From: Capronia americana
Lineage: Eukaryota > Ascomycota > Eurotiomycetes > Chaetothyriales > Herpotrichiellaceae
DNA: 64,000 nt
Reading direction: 5' to 3'
NCBI GenBank assembly: GCA_016110215.1
Contig: JADWQD010000003.1
Location: 3,286,001-3,350,000, forward strand
In this document: positions 32,602 through 42,848 of the stretch, one piece after another
How the letters are laid out: the number at the start of each line of letters is the position of its first letter
How positions within the stretch are numbered: position 1 is the first letter of the stretch
Program-made: the position numbers and the translations under genes
Notes under the pieces: generated by a model
What the model was told of the DNA's origin: nothing
What the model saw: only the letters and a program-made list of their open reading frames with translations
The model's database searches: none

Positions 32602-33969
32602 ATGGCGTTCTCGAGAGTCATCCTTCCAACCCTCGCGCTGGCGAGCTCCGTCCTTGGTACGTCCTTCTCAGTGAGCAACGTCAACTGGCAGATGTGTGCA
32701 AGAGCTGGCTACATTCAGGAACAAATCAACGCAGAAGCTAACATTGTCACAGCCCAATCCAATGATATCTGCGATGGTCCCTCGATCACTATCGTGACAA
32801 GTGCAGACGCGGAACAGATCGCGGACTGCGAAACTTATGATGGAGACATCATCATTGATCCAACCGCGCAAGGCATCATTGCCATCAACGGTGTCCAGCA
32901 AATCACTGGTGATTTCACCTGCGTTAATGCTACGCTGTTGACTTCCATCACCTCCGACCAGATCAATACCATCCAGGGTACATGGCATTTAGAAGACCTC
33001 ACAATTCTCTCTAACCTCCAATTCAATTCCCTCACCGGAGTGGACACCATCAACTGGGTTGGCCTTCCTGCACTACAGAGCCTTAATATGGCTCAAGGCA
33101 TTCAGAGAGCGAATAACGTTTACATTTCGAATACTCAACTGAACAACATTAATGGTATCGAATTGTCTGCAGTCGCAACACTGAACATCAACAACAACTT
33201 CTACCTGACTGATGTCAACGTCAACGACCTCAAGAATGTTACCCAAGCCCTCTCGTTTTCCGCCAACGGTCGTGACTTGGCCATCAGCTTCCCCAACCTG
33301 CAGGATGCTGCCAACCTGACTTTCCGAAATGTCAGCAAGATTGACATGCCTTCTCTCGCCAACGTCGCAGGCTCGATGGGATTCTATTCCGACACATTCA
33401 AGACTTTCGCCGCACCAAATCTGACACAAACCGGCGGCACCTTGGCTTTCGTTGACAGCCCCAGCTTGACGAGCTTCTCATTCCCGGCCCTCGAAACCAT
33501 TGGAGGTGGTTTCTTGGTTGCAAACAACACCAATCTTAAGGCGATTAATGGTCTCCCAAAGTTGACAACCATCGTCGGCGCCCTCGACTTCGCAGGTACT
33601 TTCAATAGGTGAGATACGAGGGCTCCCATCTCCAATTTCGTGCATGATACTAACTTTGACTCCAGCGTGACCATGAACAAGCTCACTGATGTCCGAGGAG
33701 GATCCAACGTGCAAACTACCTCCAGTAACACAACCATCTGCGATTTGTTCGACTCGGCCCACGCCAACGGGGTCATCAAGGGCGTCAACACTTGCTTGAC
33801 TAGCAAGGCCAACCCCGAGACCAACCCCACTGCCACTAGCGGTGGTACTGCTTCGACTGGCAGCAGCAGCTCAGGCAGCTCCTCGAGTGACAATGCTGCC
33901 GTGAACTTCAGCCCTGCTACACCCATGGCCGGTCTCGGTGCCCTGCTCGCCGCTATCTTCTTCATCTAA
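32602..33969 (+). CDS. GPI-anchored cell-wall protein, Ecm33/Sps2 family
   Basis: Three exons, 32602-32656, 32753-33608 and 33666-33969, give 404 residues. Splicing out a 96-nt intron with a GCTAAC branch restores the signal peptide MAFSRVILPTLALASSVLA with cleavage before QSNDICDG; leaving the intron in would also stay open but ruins this site. The ectodomain is a leucine-rich receptor-L-type solenoid with repeated LxxLxI and N-glycosylation sequons, and ends in a Ser/Thr/Gly-rich stretch. The C-terminus, NFSPATPMAGLGALLAAIFFI, fits a GPI attachment signal. Ecm33 proteins maintain cell-wall integrity and the outer mannoprotein layer. A leader intron precedes the start. Confidence 0.9.
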
Positions 33970-35819
33970 GCATTGGGCCCAGCGGCGTTTGTCTTGTGTC
34001 AACTTAGAATAGTCTAATACGCGATGGATCATGTCCTTCGTTCCTTGTGTTTGTCAAGCCTCTTTTTAAGCGGATCAGCTCTCCTTGACGAGAATACCAA
34101 CAACACGAAAATGGGGAGGGTGGCAGCCAGGAATTGTCCCTGAACGAAGAAGCGCGCGCGCATCTGGAGTGTAGGGTCCTGGGTTTGTTGTCTTGGGAAA
34201 ATCTAGTACTGGCAGATTGTGATGAGAGCGAACAGCGCTCCCGAGGGTTCGATTGCGTGTGGATAGGCATACAAATGAATATGTTCCTTTGACGACCGAT
34301 TTACCCTCTCGTTGGGGTCTTTGAGCTGAGGGCCGCAGTCCGCATTGCCGCGCCGTGGAGAGGCCGTTGTACCTGCCTCGATCGACTGCGAGCCTTGCAG
34401 CTCTACAAATTACGCACATGATCGTTCACCCCGGCAAATCCTTCTGCCAGGAAAGAAGCTGAGAGCATGCTTGCTCGAACAGAGTAAGACATATTGTGCA
34501 GACGAATTCCTAGGGACCTCACGTAGTGGGATACCATTCTTCATTGTGCGCCTACTAACTCGCTTTTAAGTGAGAAGAGGCGGGGCGGCCGCAAGTACGT
34601 ATCACGCTCACTGATGACTAGTAAGCACTGAACAAGAGCTCTGTAACCGGGAAAGAAGCTCGCTCCCTGCGGGGAGCTAGACATGTCAGCAAGGCGAAAG
34701 AAGAAACCCGCCCCCAAGTGATTTCGAGTGAGCGCCCGGAAAGGAATCTCGCAAGTTTCTCTCATTTCTCAGCCTTGCCTTGTCTGTGAAGTGGTTTATC
34801 AGCACAGGGATTCAGATTCGGCAGCAGCCCATATATCCGCACGCAATCCTACATCAAGGGTCGTAAGCTCTCCCGACTTTTTCTTTGAGTGGGAAAGGCA
34901 TTTTCTCAGTTAGGTACGATGTGGAGAGGGACAAGTGAGAGGCAACTCCGGCCTTCCCAACTCAGGCTTTACTGCTTACATACACCCAGCGACAGATGGC
35001 ACCAGCGGGATCATCCAGCGGCTGAGGTCAACGAATCGGCCGCTGAGACCGCTTCATACCACACCGGGATATCTTGGCTGGTTCGACGGGCAGAGTTCGA
35101 CGGCTGGCCGAGAACTCTTTGGCGCAACCATGGTAGTCTCATAGCGTGACGCGGAGACGAGGCTACGGTCGCCGTTCGACATACCAAACTGCCGTACTTG
35201 TACTCGTAAGTGCGAGACGAAGGATTAGTAATAGACCCGCCGAATGTACCGGAGTCGTATCGCCGTCGAGTTCGTGTTCGAGTCCACCGTGGGTTAAGAG
35301 TACTCGTACTCGCGGGATCGCTGACGGTGGGTCATTCATATTCGGAACAGGGGCCGCGTGAGGGATGGCAAGCGGTCGGGAAGCCTCGCGTCGCCAGGAT
35401 GAGCCTTGCGTACTGTGGAGGGTATCCGTGCTGAAGAGGCAACGAATGGGAACATGCAGTGAGTTTCTCTTTCTGACGGACTGTGCTACAAATACTTTCC
35501 ACGGAGTATTAGGCTTAGACCTCTTGGTCCAAAGCAGGGAGTGTTGCATCCCGCATTTTAAGCGTTGGACCTTTTGGTCCTGTCCCTTGTACACGATGTA
35601 TGTCCCAGGTTGTGTAAGCGGCGGTTTGCACTCGGAAAAAGGAATATAAAGGTGTCCTGGTCGAGCAACGATCCTATATCCCCGCCTCCATACATTGTAC
35701 ACCCACCATCAATCAATTCTGAGACGGCACATAAAGGACGTACCTCCCCCTACCAGCAACAACACCATTACCTCGGATCCACCTCTGCGTACCCAGCTGA
35801 ACCGCGATAATCAGCAACG
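33970..35819. other. Intergenic region without a supported gene
   Basis: This 1.85-kb stretch carries no recognisable coding region. The right end serves as the promoter of the alpha/beta hydrolase gene, with a TATAAA at 35645-35650. The left end is the Ecm33-like 3' region. Confidence 0.4.
35645..35650 (+). promoter_or_regulatory. TATA box upstream of the alpha/beta hydrolase gene
   Basis: AATATAAAGG lies 170 bp before the start codon, a normal distance for a fungal TATA box with a leader of about 100 nt. It is a motif match only. Confidence 0.4.
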
Positions 35820-36794
35820 ATGCCTCGAACAGACATCTCATTCAAGACATACGATGGCGTCACCCTCCGGGGTTGGTTCTTCACGCCTTCGTCCGTGCCA
35901 ACAGGCAAGAAACTTCCTTGCATCGTCATGACGCATGGCCTGTCGTGCATCAAAGAGATGGGCCTCTCCGAGGTGGCCACGAGGTTCACCGCCGACCTCC
36001 CCGTCACGGTTCTGGTCTACGACCATCGAGGCTTCGGCAGCTCCGACACGGGGCCGGGACAACCTCGTCAGGAAGTCATCACCTGGCTACAGAGCAACGA
36101 CATGCGCGATGCGATCACATACGCACAGACGCGGGAGGAGGTCGACAAAGCTCAGATCGTCCTGTGGGGGTATTCTCTCTCCGGCGGGGAGGCGTTGTAC
36201 GTCGCGGGCATGGACCGACGGGTCAAGGCCGTGATTGCGCTGGGCCCAGGCTTGTCGGGCCTGGAGGTCGTGACGAGACAGGCACCGCCGCACGCCGTCC
36301 AGGCTATGCGCTCGCTGTTTGAGATGGATCGCCTGGCCAGGGCGGAGGGCAAGGAGCCCATCCGGGTACCCGTTGTGAGCAATCAGCCAGGCGTGCAGGC
36401 GACGTTGCCCAGCCCGGAGAGTTGGGAATTCTTCTCCAAGTACGAGGGGAATGGGAGTAGTTGGAAGAACGAGTTGACATTGAGGAGGTGAGTTTGTTCT
36501 TCCCCGTCGGTGGATCTGCGGTGATACTCACGACATGGCAGCCTGGACGACATCTCGACCTACGCACTGCCCATGTCGCACCTCGAGACCATAACGCCGA
36601 CGCCTGTGTTCTTCGGCATAGCGACCAGAGATACGAACAGTCCGCCTGATATGTCGATGAGGTGGTACGCCAAGCTGAGCGAGCCGAAGGAGGTCGCCAT
36701 CGTGGACGCGGATCACTATGAACTGATGTCTCACGGGAGAGACATCCTGCATCCGAAGGAGGTGGCATTTTTGAAGAGGTCGCTGAACCTGTGA
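35820..36794 (+). CDS. Alpha/beta hydrolase
   Basis: Two exons, 35820-36487 and 36542-36794, give 306 residues. The fold is clear: ISFKTYDGVTLRGWFF, PCIVMTHGLSCIKEMGL with the oxyanion-hole HG, VLVYDHRGFGSSD, and the nucleophile elbow WGYSLSGGEAL. The acidic residue is likely in FGIATRDTNSPPD, and the catalytic His is in VDADHYELM. No signal peptide is present, so it is probably cytosolic. Proteins of this compact type in fungi include hydrolases and transferases of secondary-metabolite clusters (Af380-like) and dienelactone-hydrolase relatives. Substrate is unknown. No polyketide or peptide synthase is nearby, so a cluster role is not supported. Confidence 0.8.
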
Positions 36795-38306
36795 TTGAAT
36801 TGCTGCAAATTTTGGCTTCAACGTTGGGCAAGATACTTGTGAAAGGGGAGAAGCGCTATACAAAGGGAGGCGTCCGTCGAGATGCAACACCTGGACGCCG
36901 GCCTGGTTCGAGAGAAGGGAACCTACCGTGGCATGGGGTCGCAGACAGGACGCGGTACACAAGGGACTTGAGCATGGAGAAGGCGTCTCGGTTGCAACAT
37001 ACATGTGCTTTGTTTCTTCGGCAGTCGAGCTTCCTCGTGCTTCGCCATATAGCAATTGTGTCTGTGGACGCTTGTATCGCTCAGCACCCATTTCATAATC
37101 CTCCTATGTACCTCTAGAATAGAGCACTCAGCACGACCTTTGAGATAGTGGTACCGGTCCGGTTCAAGAACCAGAAGCATTTATCCCTACCACGCACTGG
37201 GAGTTATCCTTTTCTAGCCCTTCCTATTCACTTGGAATGCAGGTTGTGATGCTCTGTTCCATTCTGATGCCTGCCTCTTCAATACTAGGAGCGGGTTGCG
37301 CAACCTTCGCTACCGAGCCTCATTGCCTCCTCTATCCTATATCTCTTCACCTTTGTGTCGAGCTCTTTTTCATGACATATCGGAATCCGAGACCCGACTG
37401 AATGGTGCACCAGTCTGCCTTGGGTCAGGGCTGGGAGGTGAAATTGCCGCTCGGTGCAGGAAGTCGCCCGGCTGCCTACAAACCATTTCCCGGTGGCATG
37501 GATGAGGTGCGCCTCTGGTGACATTCAAGAGAAGGGGCACAACTAGGAAACCAGCAGGTTGTGGAAGCGTCGTGAGCCTCGCGCCGCAGTTTGTAAGGTC
37601 GACAGGGTCGAAGAAGGTACGGCGGAACGCAGCATCGCAAATGGAAATGGATTGAACTGGGCAACATTCATCAGATTCACCACCGTCCGTCATCCTTCGA
37701 TCTGGAACGACGCTATCTTTATGCTGATCATGCAACACCATGCTCCTTCTCGGCTCTGTGTCGGCACGAGACAAGATGTACGGTCTGTTGGGGGCTGAGC
37801 AGCCTTTCGCGGGCGCAAGCCACAGCATTGGGTTGGTATTGAGACCAGCCTAATGCAAGACAGTTCCAGCCTCACCATTGGTAGGAGCTGCAGATGTAGG
37901 CTGCCCGCCATCTGGCCCTGTGCATCTGGAGCCTCTCGAAATACATTTTCAGCCTGACCGCTCAATCTTTTTCGTCTCTGTTCACGTTCCTGAAATTGTT
38001 CAAGGAGCAGTCAATGCTGGTAGCTCGGATGTGCATAGACGATGGCATCCTTCGAGGTCGTCCGACAAGGTTTGAGCGCTCCCACATGAATGGATACGGG
38101 TATGCTAATAGCCTGGGATGGTAGCTGTGGACAGCGGCGAATATGAGCAGATATCCGCCCAAGCGGAAGAATTCCTGCGAGTCAGTCGTACAGATCATGG
38201 AGATTAATGGCCGGGGGAGCTCACCCTTCACAGAACCCACCACGAGAAGGTGTCCAAGTTGTGTAAGGCTGCTGTTACCTGATGATGAGCTCCATGATAA
38301 ACACTA
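36795..38306. other. Intergenic region, possibly holding 5' exons of the CorA-like gene
   Basis: This 1.5-kb stretch has no independently recognisable gene. A branch-point-like ACTAATG and a TTTGCAG acceptor ending at 38325 suggest that the following gene has at least one more exon in the right part of this region. I could not identify that exon with a compatible phase. Confidence 0.35.
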
Positions 38307-39729
38307 ATGCTTCTCAGCTTTGCAGAATGGACCATGTTCGACGAGCACTCAAGCCTGAGGGACCTTTTGTGTTCAAACTGGGCATATCCCCCCATGCTGT
38401 GGACTGAAACCTGCCGCAAGGCCAACGGCTACGCAGGAAGTGCCCGGCATCTTCAAGGTGACAACAAGACAGTGGTGGATTGTAAGTATTCCACACCCCC
38501 GTACCTCCAAGACCTTGTGTAACACGTCCCTCAACAGCATCTTGGTTTCAGTTCCTGATCAAGCAGATGAAGGGAGGTGTCAAGGAGTCTCAAAATCAAG
38601 ATGATTATCAGTGGTACGAGATGGGCTTTCACTTATGCGTCCGTCCCGGCGGCGTAGCAGTAGCATTCTGCTTTGAGACGCCCTCGATATTTCAAGAGAA
38701 CCTTCGACAGGCTCTGAGCGCCACTGTGAGAGCGAAGGCCCAGGAAGACGGCATGGCTGCACTCCAATGCTTGATCATTGAAGAGGTGGTCAAACTGTAC
38801 GACGTATCAATTTGGACCCTTCGGAATGAGATCCGGGGCATCGAGAAGGTAAGGCTACCCGTCTGCCTGTCGCGTAGCGCCACTGGCCAGGAACTCACTA
38901 TTGCAAGAGACGATCCGGTCCCGAACATGTTGCCTTGGCTGTGGATTTCGCCCAACTTCATGATCTCGCACGTCACATCATCCATGCCTGTGAGATAGTC
39001 GCAGTTGCTGTCGACACGGTCACCACGTTGTTGGGTGATGGTCGCACGAGTATGTGTAGATGCTCCGGTGCAACGGCGACATCGGTCAAGCCCAATTGTC
39101 CCCACAACCAAATGGTCTTCTGGCTCGGGCTGTTGCAGAACCTGGGACGCCGTGCACAATCTCTCAAGGAAAGGCTCTCGAACGAGATCAACCTGGTAGG
39201 TCAGCAGTCACTCCGGAGACGACATCTGACATTTGGCAGGGGTACAACGTTGTCGTGCAGCGAGATACTCGAGAGACGGTCCAGATCAGTAGATTGACAG
39301 CAATTACGAGCAGCGCAGCAAGGAGCGATAGTGCATCTATGAAGACGATCGCTGTGGTCACCCTTGCATTCCTACCTGCGACATTTGTGTGCGTAAGTGT
39401 CGACCGGCCATGAACTTGACTTACTGGCACCGAGCCTAACGACGCAGCAGACCATCTTCAGCATGAGCTTCTTCACGCTCAACGTGAACGAAGAGACGGG
39501 ACAAAAGCATTGGTTGATCTCAGACAGGTTTTGGATATACTGTGAGTTTCCACTGAGAGCTTGTGTCAAGGCTATCCGCTAGATGCCACATCTCGTTGCT
39601 GATACTGTCGCAGGGGTCATTACCGTACCTTTGACAATTCTGACTTTGGTGTGTTGGTCATACGGCCAAAGAGAAGAGAGGAAGAGCGCGAGTTACAGGA
39701 GAACGAGTTGGAAATCCCTGGGCCCATAG
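38307..39729 (+). CDS. Fungal CorA-like (Mg2+-transporter-type) membrane protein; N-terminus unresolved
   Basis: Six exons join in frame: up to 38481, 38538-38848, 38908-39195, 39240-39392, 39451-39541 and 39614-39729, giving about 370 residues. The exon order matches a widespread fungal family: CRKANGYAGS, SSWFQFLIKQM, YQWYEMGFHLCVRPGG, IIEEVVKLYDVSIWTLRNEIRGIEK, LHDLARHIIHACEIVAVAV, LKERLSNEINL, and MKTIAVVTLAFLPATFVCTIFSMSFF joined across a junction. Two C-terminal transmembrane segments follow the coiled-coil part, as in CorA, the second being FWIYWVITVPLTILTLVCW. The canonical GMN motif of CorA is absent, so magnesium transport should not be assumed. The first exon probably starts at 38326, after an acceptor, which would make the ATG at 38307 intronic and place the true start upstream. 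Confidence 0.7.
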
Positions 39730-40133
39730 GGCGGACGCTCTTTCGGCTCCAGTGCTTTGCCCAGGCCCTGCATCTGTACTTCACCAATATCGGTCTCCTG
39801 TTCACCGTCATGTCCGCAACGGCCGAAGACTAGTAAGAGATCATTACCGGAAAGCGAGTTGTTATTCCCATCACATCATCTGCTGGACGATTAAGAGATT
39901 AACAGTGAAGAGCAGAAAGCCGCGAGTATTCCAATCACACACCACATCCATCCCTCGCACAATTCCACTTCGCTGGGTCCTTCACTTCCCTACTCATCCT
40001 TGGTAAACAACAAGAAAGCAAAAGCGAAGGGCGCAAAAAATCTAACGCCTGATCTCGCTGCCTTCAGTCCTTTCCAGATCAGTGTGTTGGAAAACTCGGC
40101 CTCCCTCCTCCCTGTGCACATCTACATCTACAT

Positions 40134-41909
40134 CTATGCCCCCACCGCCTTCTTGAACACTCGCACAAACACCCACACATCATGGTACGAATTATACAGC
40201 GGCACAGGAGCCACGCGGATGACGTCCGGCTTTCTCTGATCCACCACGATCCCGGCTTCTTCCAACTTGGCGGCTACTTTCTCCAGTAACCCCGGCTTGA
40301 GCAGTAAGCTGAGTTGAGCTCCCCGCCGAGCAGGGTCAAGCGGCGTGAGGATACGGAAAGGTCGATCTCGATCACTTGACGAGGTATCCTTCAGTATCAG
40401 ATGTTGCAGGTAGGCCGTCAGCTGCAGGGACTTCCGCCGCAGCTCTTCAATCGACGTCTCTCCGAAGACGGACAACGAAGCGCACAGAGCCGTCAGATCA
40501 ATCGCCGACGGATTGGAGATCTGGAAGCCTCCCGCTCCAGGGATGGGTCGAAACTCTGGCGGACACGACTAACATCAGTATCTGGGGTCCGATAACCACA
40601 GGCCACGCGCCCGAGCGACTTACTGTTGTCCATCTGGAACCGAGACGCCCTGTCCCCGCCATACCACCCCGTCAGGCGATGGCGGAAGACGGGTTCACCG
40701 GAACCGTTCACATACTCGACCTTCCCGTGCCTTTCATGCACGAACAGTCCGGCAATCGACCCGGGTCCTGCGTTCATGTACTTGTACGTGCACCAGGCCG
40801 CGAAATCGACGTCCCAATCATGCAGCTGAAGTGGCACATTCCCCGCCGCGTGGGCCAAGTCCCATCCGATGAGCAGGCCTCGGGAATGGGCGTGTTGCGT
40901 GATGCGCGCCACGTCGAGAAACTGCCCGCTGTAGTATTGTACGCCGGGGAGCAAGATCAGGGCGATCTCCTCGGCATGCATGTCGATGACGGAGATTAAC
41001 TTGTCCGTCGATATAATGTGGTCTTGGTCCGGCTCGACCAGAAGCATGGCCTCCTTCGGGTCATAGCCGTGCCATGAGATCTGGGACTCGATCGCATACT
41101 GTCGGTGAAGCCCGTCGGATTAGCAGCCATCTGGAGCCATGTGATTTAACTGTAGCAACAGTGGGCTTCGAGACGCCTCCGCTTCAGGAATATCACAACG
41201 CGATGCAGCGCGTAAGGAAGAAATCCAGCGGAAAGAAATCCAGCGTATTACTTACATGATCGCTCGGAAAGGCCTTCCACTCCAAGAGGATCTTATTCCT
41301 CCTTTGCGTGGGCCGGTAGAAGGACGCCATCAACAAATGTAGATTCACGGTGAGAGTGTTCGCGACGGCCACTTCGCCCGGCACGGCGCCGACAAGCCGA
41401 CACGACTGCTCCGCCGCGACATCGGCCATGGCCTGCCAGGGACTCAGCGGCGAGTGCGCGACGTGCGCGAAGTGGCCACCCACGCCGAGCGCCGCCCACG
41501 TGTCGAGCTGCGCCTGGACGTACTGGGCCGTGCATCTCGGCTGCACGCCTAGGGAGTTGCCGCAGAGGTAGACGGCTCGGTCGGGGTCGGTGTCGGTGTC
41601 GGTCGGTTTGGTCTCGCCGTTGGAAGAATCCGCCGGCGCCGGCGCCTGGACGGGCGAGGATAGGGGAAAGGACCTCGCTTGCAACGACTCCCGCGTCGGG
41701 ATGATGAACTTGGCCCGGAAATCCCGCAGCGGGTCTGCTGCGTCGAGGGAACGGGCGTGGTCCTCGCTGTCTGTGTCGGTGTCGGTGTCGGTACCGGTAC
41801 CCGTATTTCCATCCCCGGCGCTGTTGACACGGTATAATATTCCCTTCGAGGGCAGTGGCTGTTGAGTCGTCTCCGTGGTGGCATCGGCGCTGATAATACC
41901 TGGGGCCAT
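40134..41909 (-). CDS. Kynureninase
   Basis: Three exons, 41909-41256, 41098-40624 and 40555-40134, give 516 residues. It is a PLP enzyme that cleaves kynurenine to anthranilate, or 3-hydroxykynurenine to 3-hydroxyanthranilate, plus alanine. Signatures: VYLCGNSLGVQP, EWKAFPSDH joined to YAIESQISWHGYDP across the first intron, GWDLAHAAGNVPLQLHDW, the PLP lysine in WCTYKYMNAGPG, LTGWYGGDRASRFQMDN, and PIPGAGGFQISNPSAIDL after the second intron. In-frame sequence upstream of 41909 has no ATG. Two Thr-Asp repeat insertions near residues 35-50 and 100-112 lengthen the N-terminus beyond the family's usual 450-500. It lies directly downstream of the IDO gene on the same strand, which supplies its substrate pathway. 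Confidence 0.94.
41585..41603. repeat. Six-base GTCGGT microsatellite inside the kynureninase coding sequence
   Basis: About three copies of GTCGGT on the plus strand encode alternating Asp-Thr on the minus strand. It is in-frame, so copy-number change would not shift the reading frame. Confidence 0.7.
41772..41800. repeat. Second GTCGGT-type microsatellite inside the kynureninase coding sequence
   Basis: A run of GTCGGT-like hexamers ending in a GGTACCGGTACC duplication encodes a Gly-Thr/Asp-Thr tract near the N-terminus. Together with the copy at 41585-41603 it accounts for the extra protein length. Confidence 0.7.
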
Positions 41910-42848
41910 TGTGTCCACCTTGGATATGGATGGTCAACGTGAATGCAGATTTGAATTACTCCCAGCAAGACTGATTGGAAGACAAACACCGATGCTGGCT
42001 GGATCGACTGGGACGGGTCCGCGTCCGGTCTGCTATATTCCCAACACCCTTCGATGCGAGTAGTATTGACGATCCGCTCATAATCTGTCGTCGCAGGGTT
42101 GATGCTGATGTTGATGCTGATGTTGATGCTGATGTTGAGCTCGAAAGGGGGAACGGGTAGGCTTCAATTACCATATCCTACCATACTACACATTTCAACT
42201 ACCTTCGCGCCAGAACTCGGACTTTGTCAACTATATCATTATGCGACTTGACTTGGCTTGCCGGGCACGGCACGGAACTTCAAAAGGGGGTTTTCTTCCC
42301 TTCCGTTCCTCCTCCGTGCCGCGTCCGTGTCCGTGAGAGTCCTCTGTCCAATTGCGTGTCTTCTTCGTCTCTGCGTGCAGAGTGGAGAGGCTAACGGACC
42401 GGTGTCTGCTTGGATTTTTCAACCACCCACCGAACCTGCCCGTGTGTGCTAACGGTTTCTCTTGTTGGAAGCAGGATTTCGACTCTTCATGACGTACGTA
42501 CTTGGGGTTCAGGAGTTGTGTCGATGGCCTGCCACGCCTGCTTTACGAGAGAACTTGGATGCAAGACCGTATAGACGCCCCACAACTACAAACATAATTC
42601 CGCACTCTGGCTGGAGTGGACCTATCCTTGACAGTGGTTCGGTAAAGTAGTACAGCGAAGACATGGAAAATTGACATAGAGGATCTAGAAAACAGACATT
42701 CACGGATCAGGGACGGGGCAGTGAGAATCTAAAGTTGTCTGATTTAGAGGTGGACAATGCACTACCTCGGACGCAGGGATAGGTACTCAATACATAGGTA
42801 AGTGACGAGTGTTGCCCGTCTCCCTCTCTGACTGACGTTGGCTCAAGT
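41910..42848. promoter_or_regulatory. Region between IDO and kynureninase
   Basis: The 939 bp hold the IDO 3' end and the kynureninase promoter. No coding region is supported. It contains a three-copy 12-bp repeat at 42099-42134, about 190 bp before the kynureninase start. Confidence 0.4.
42099..42134. repeat. Three perfect copies of a 12-bp unit upstream of kynureninase
   Basis: TTGATGCTGATG is repeated three times without spacer, followed by a partial fourth copy. Position in the promoter makes it a possible spacing or binding element, but slippage alone could explain it. Confidence 0.8.

Noticed and set aside
34180..34270. Possible tRNA from a GGTTCGATT T-loop-like string
   Set aside because: No matching acceptor, D and anticodon stems could be folded around it.
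33970..35819. Transposon remnant in the gene-free stretch
   Set aside because: No terminal repeats, target duplications or transposase or reverse-transcriptase motifs were seen.
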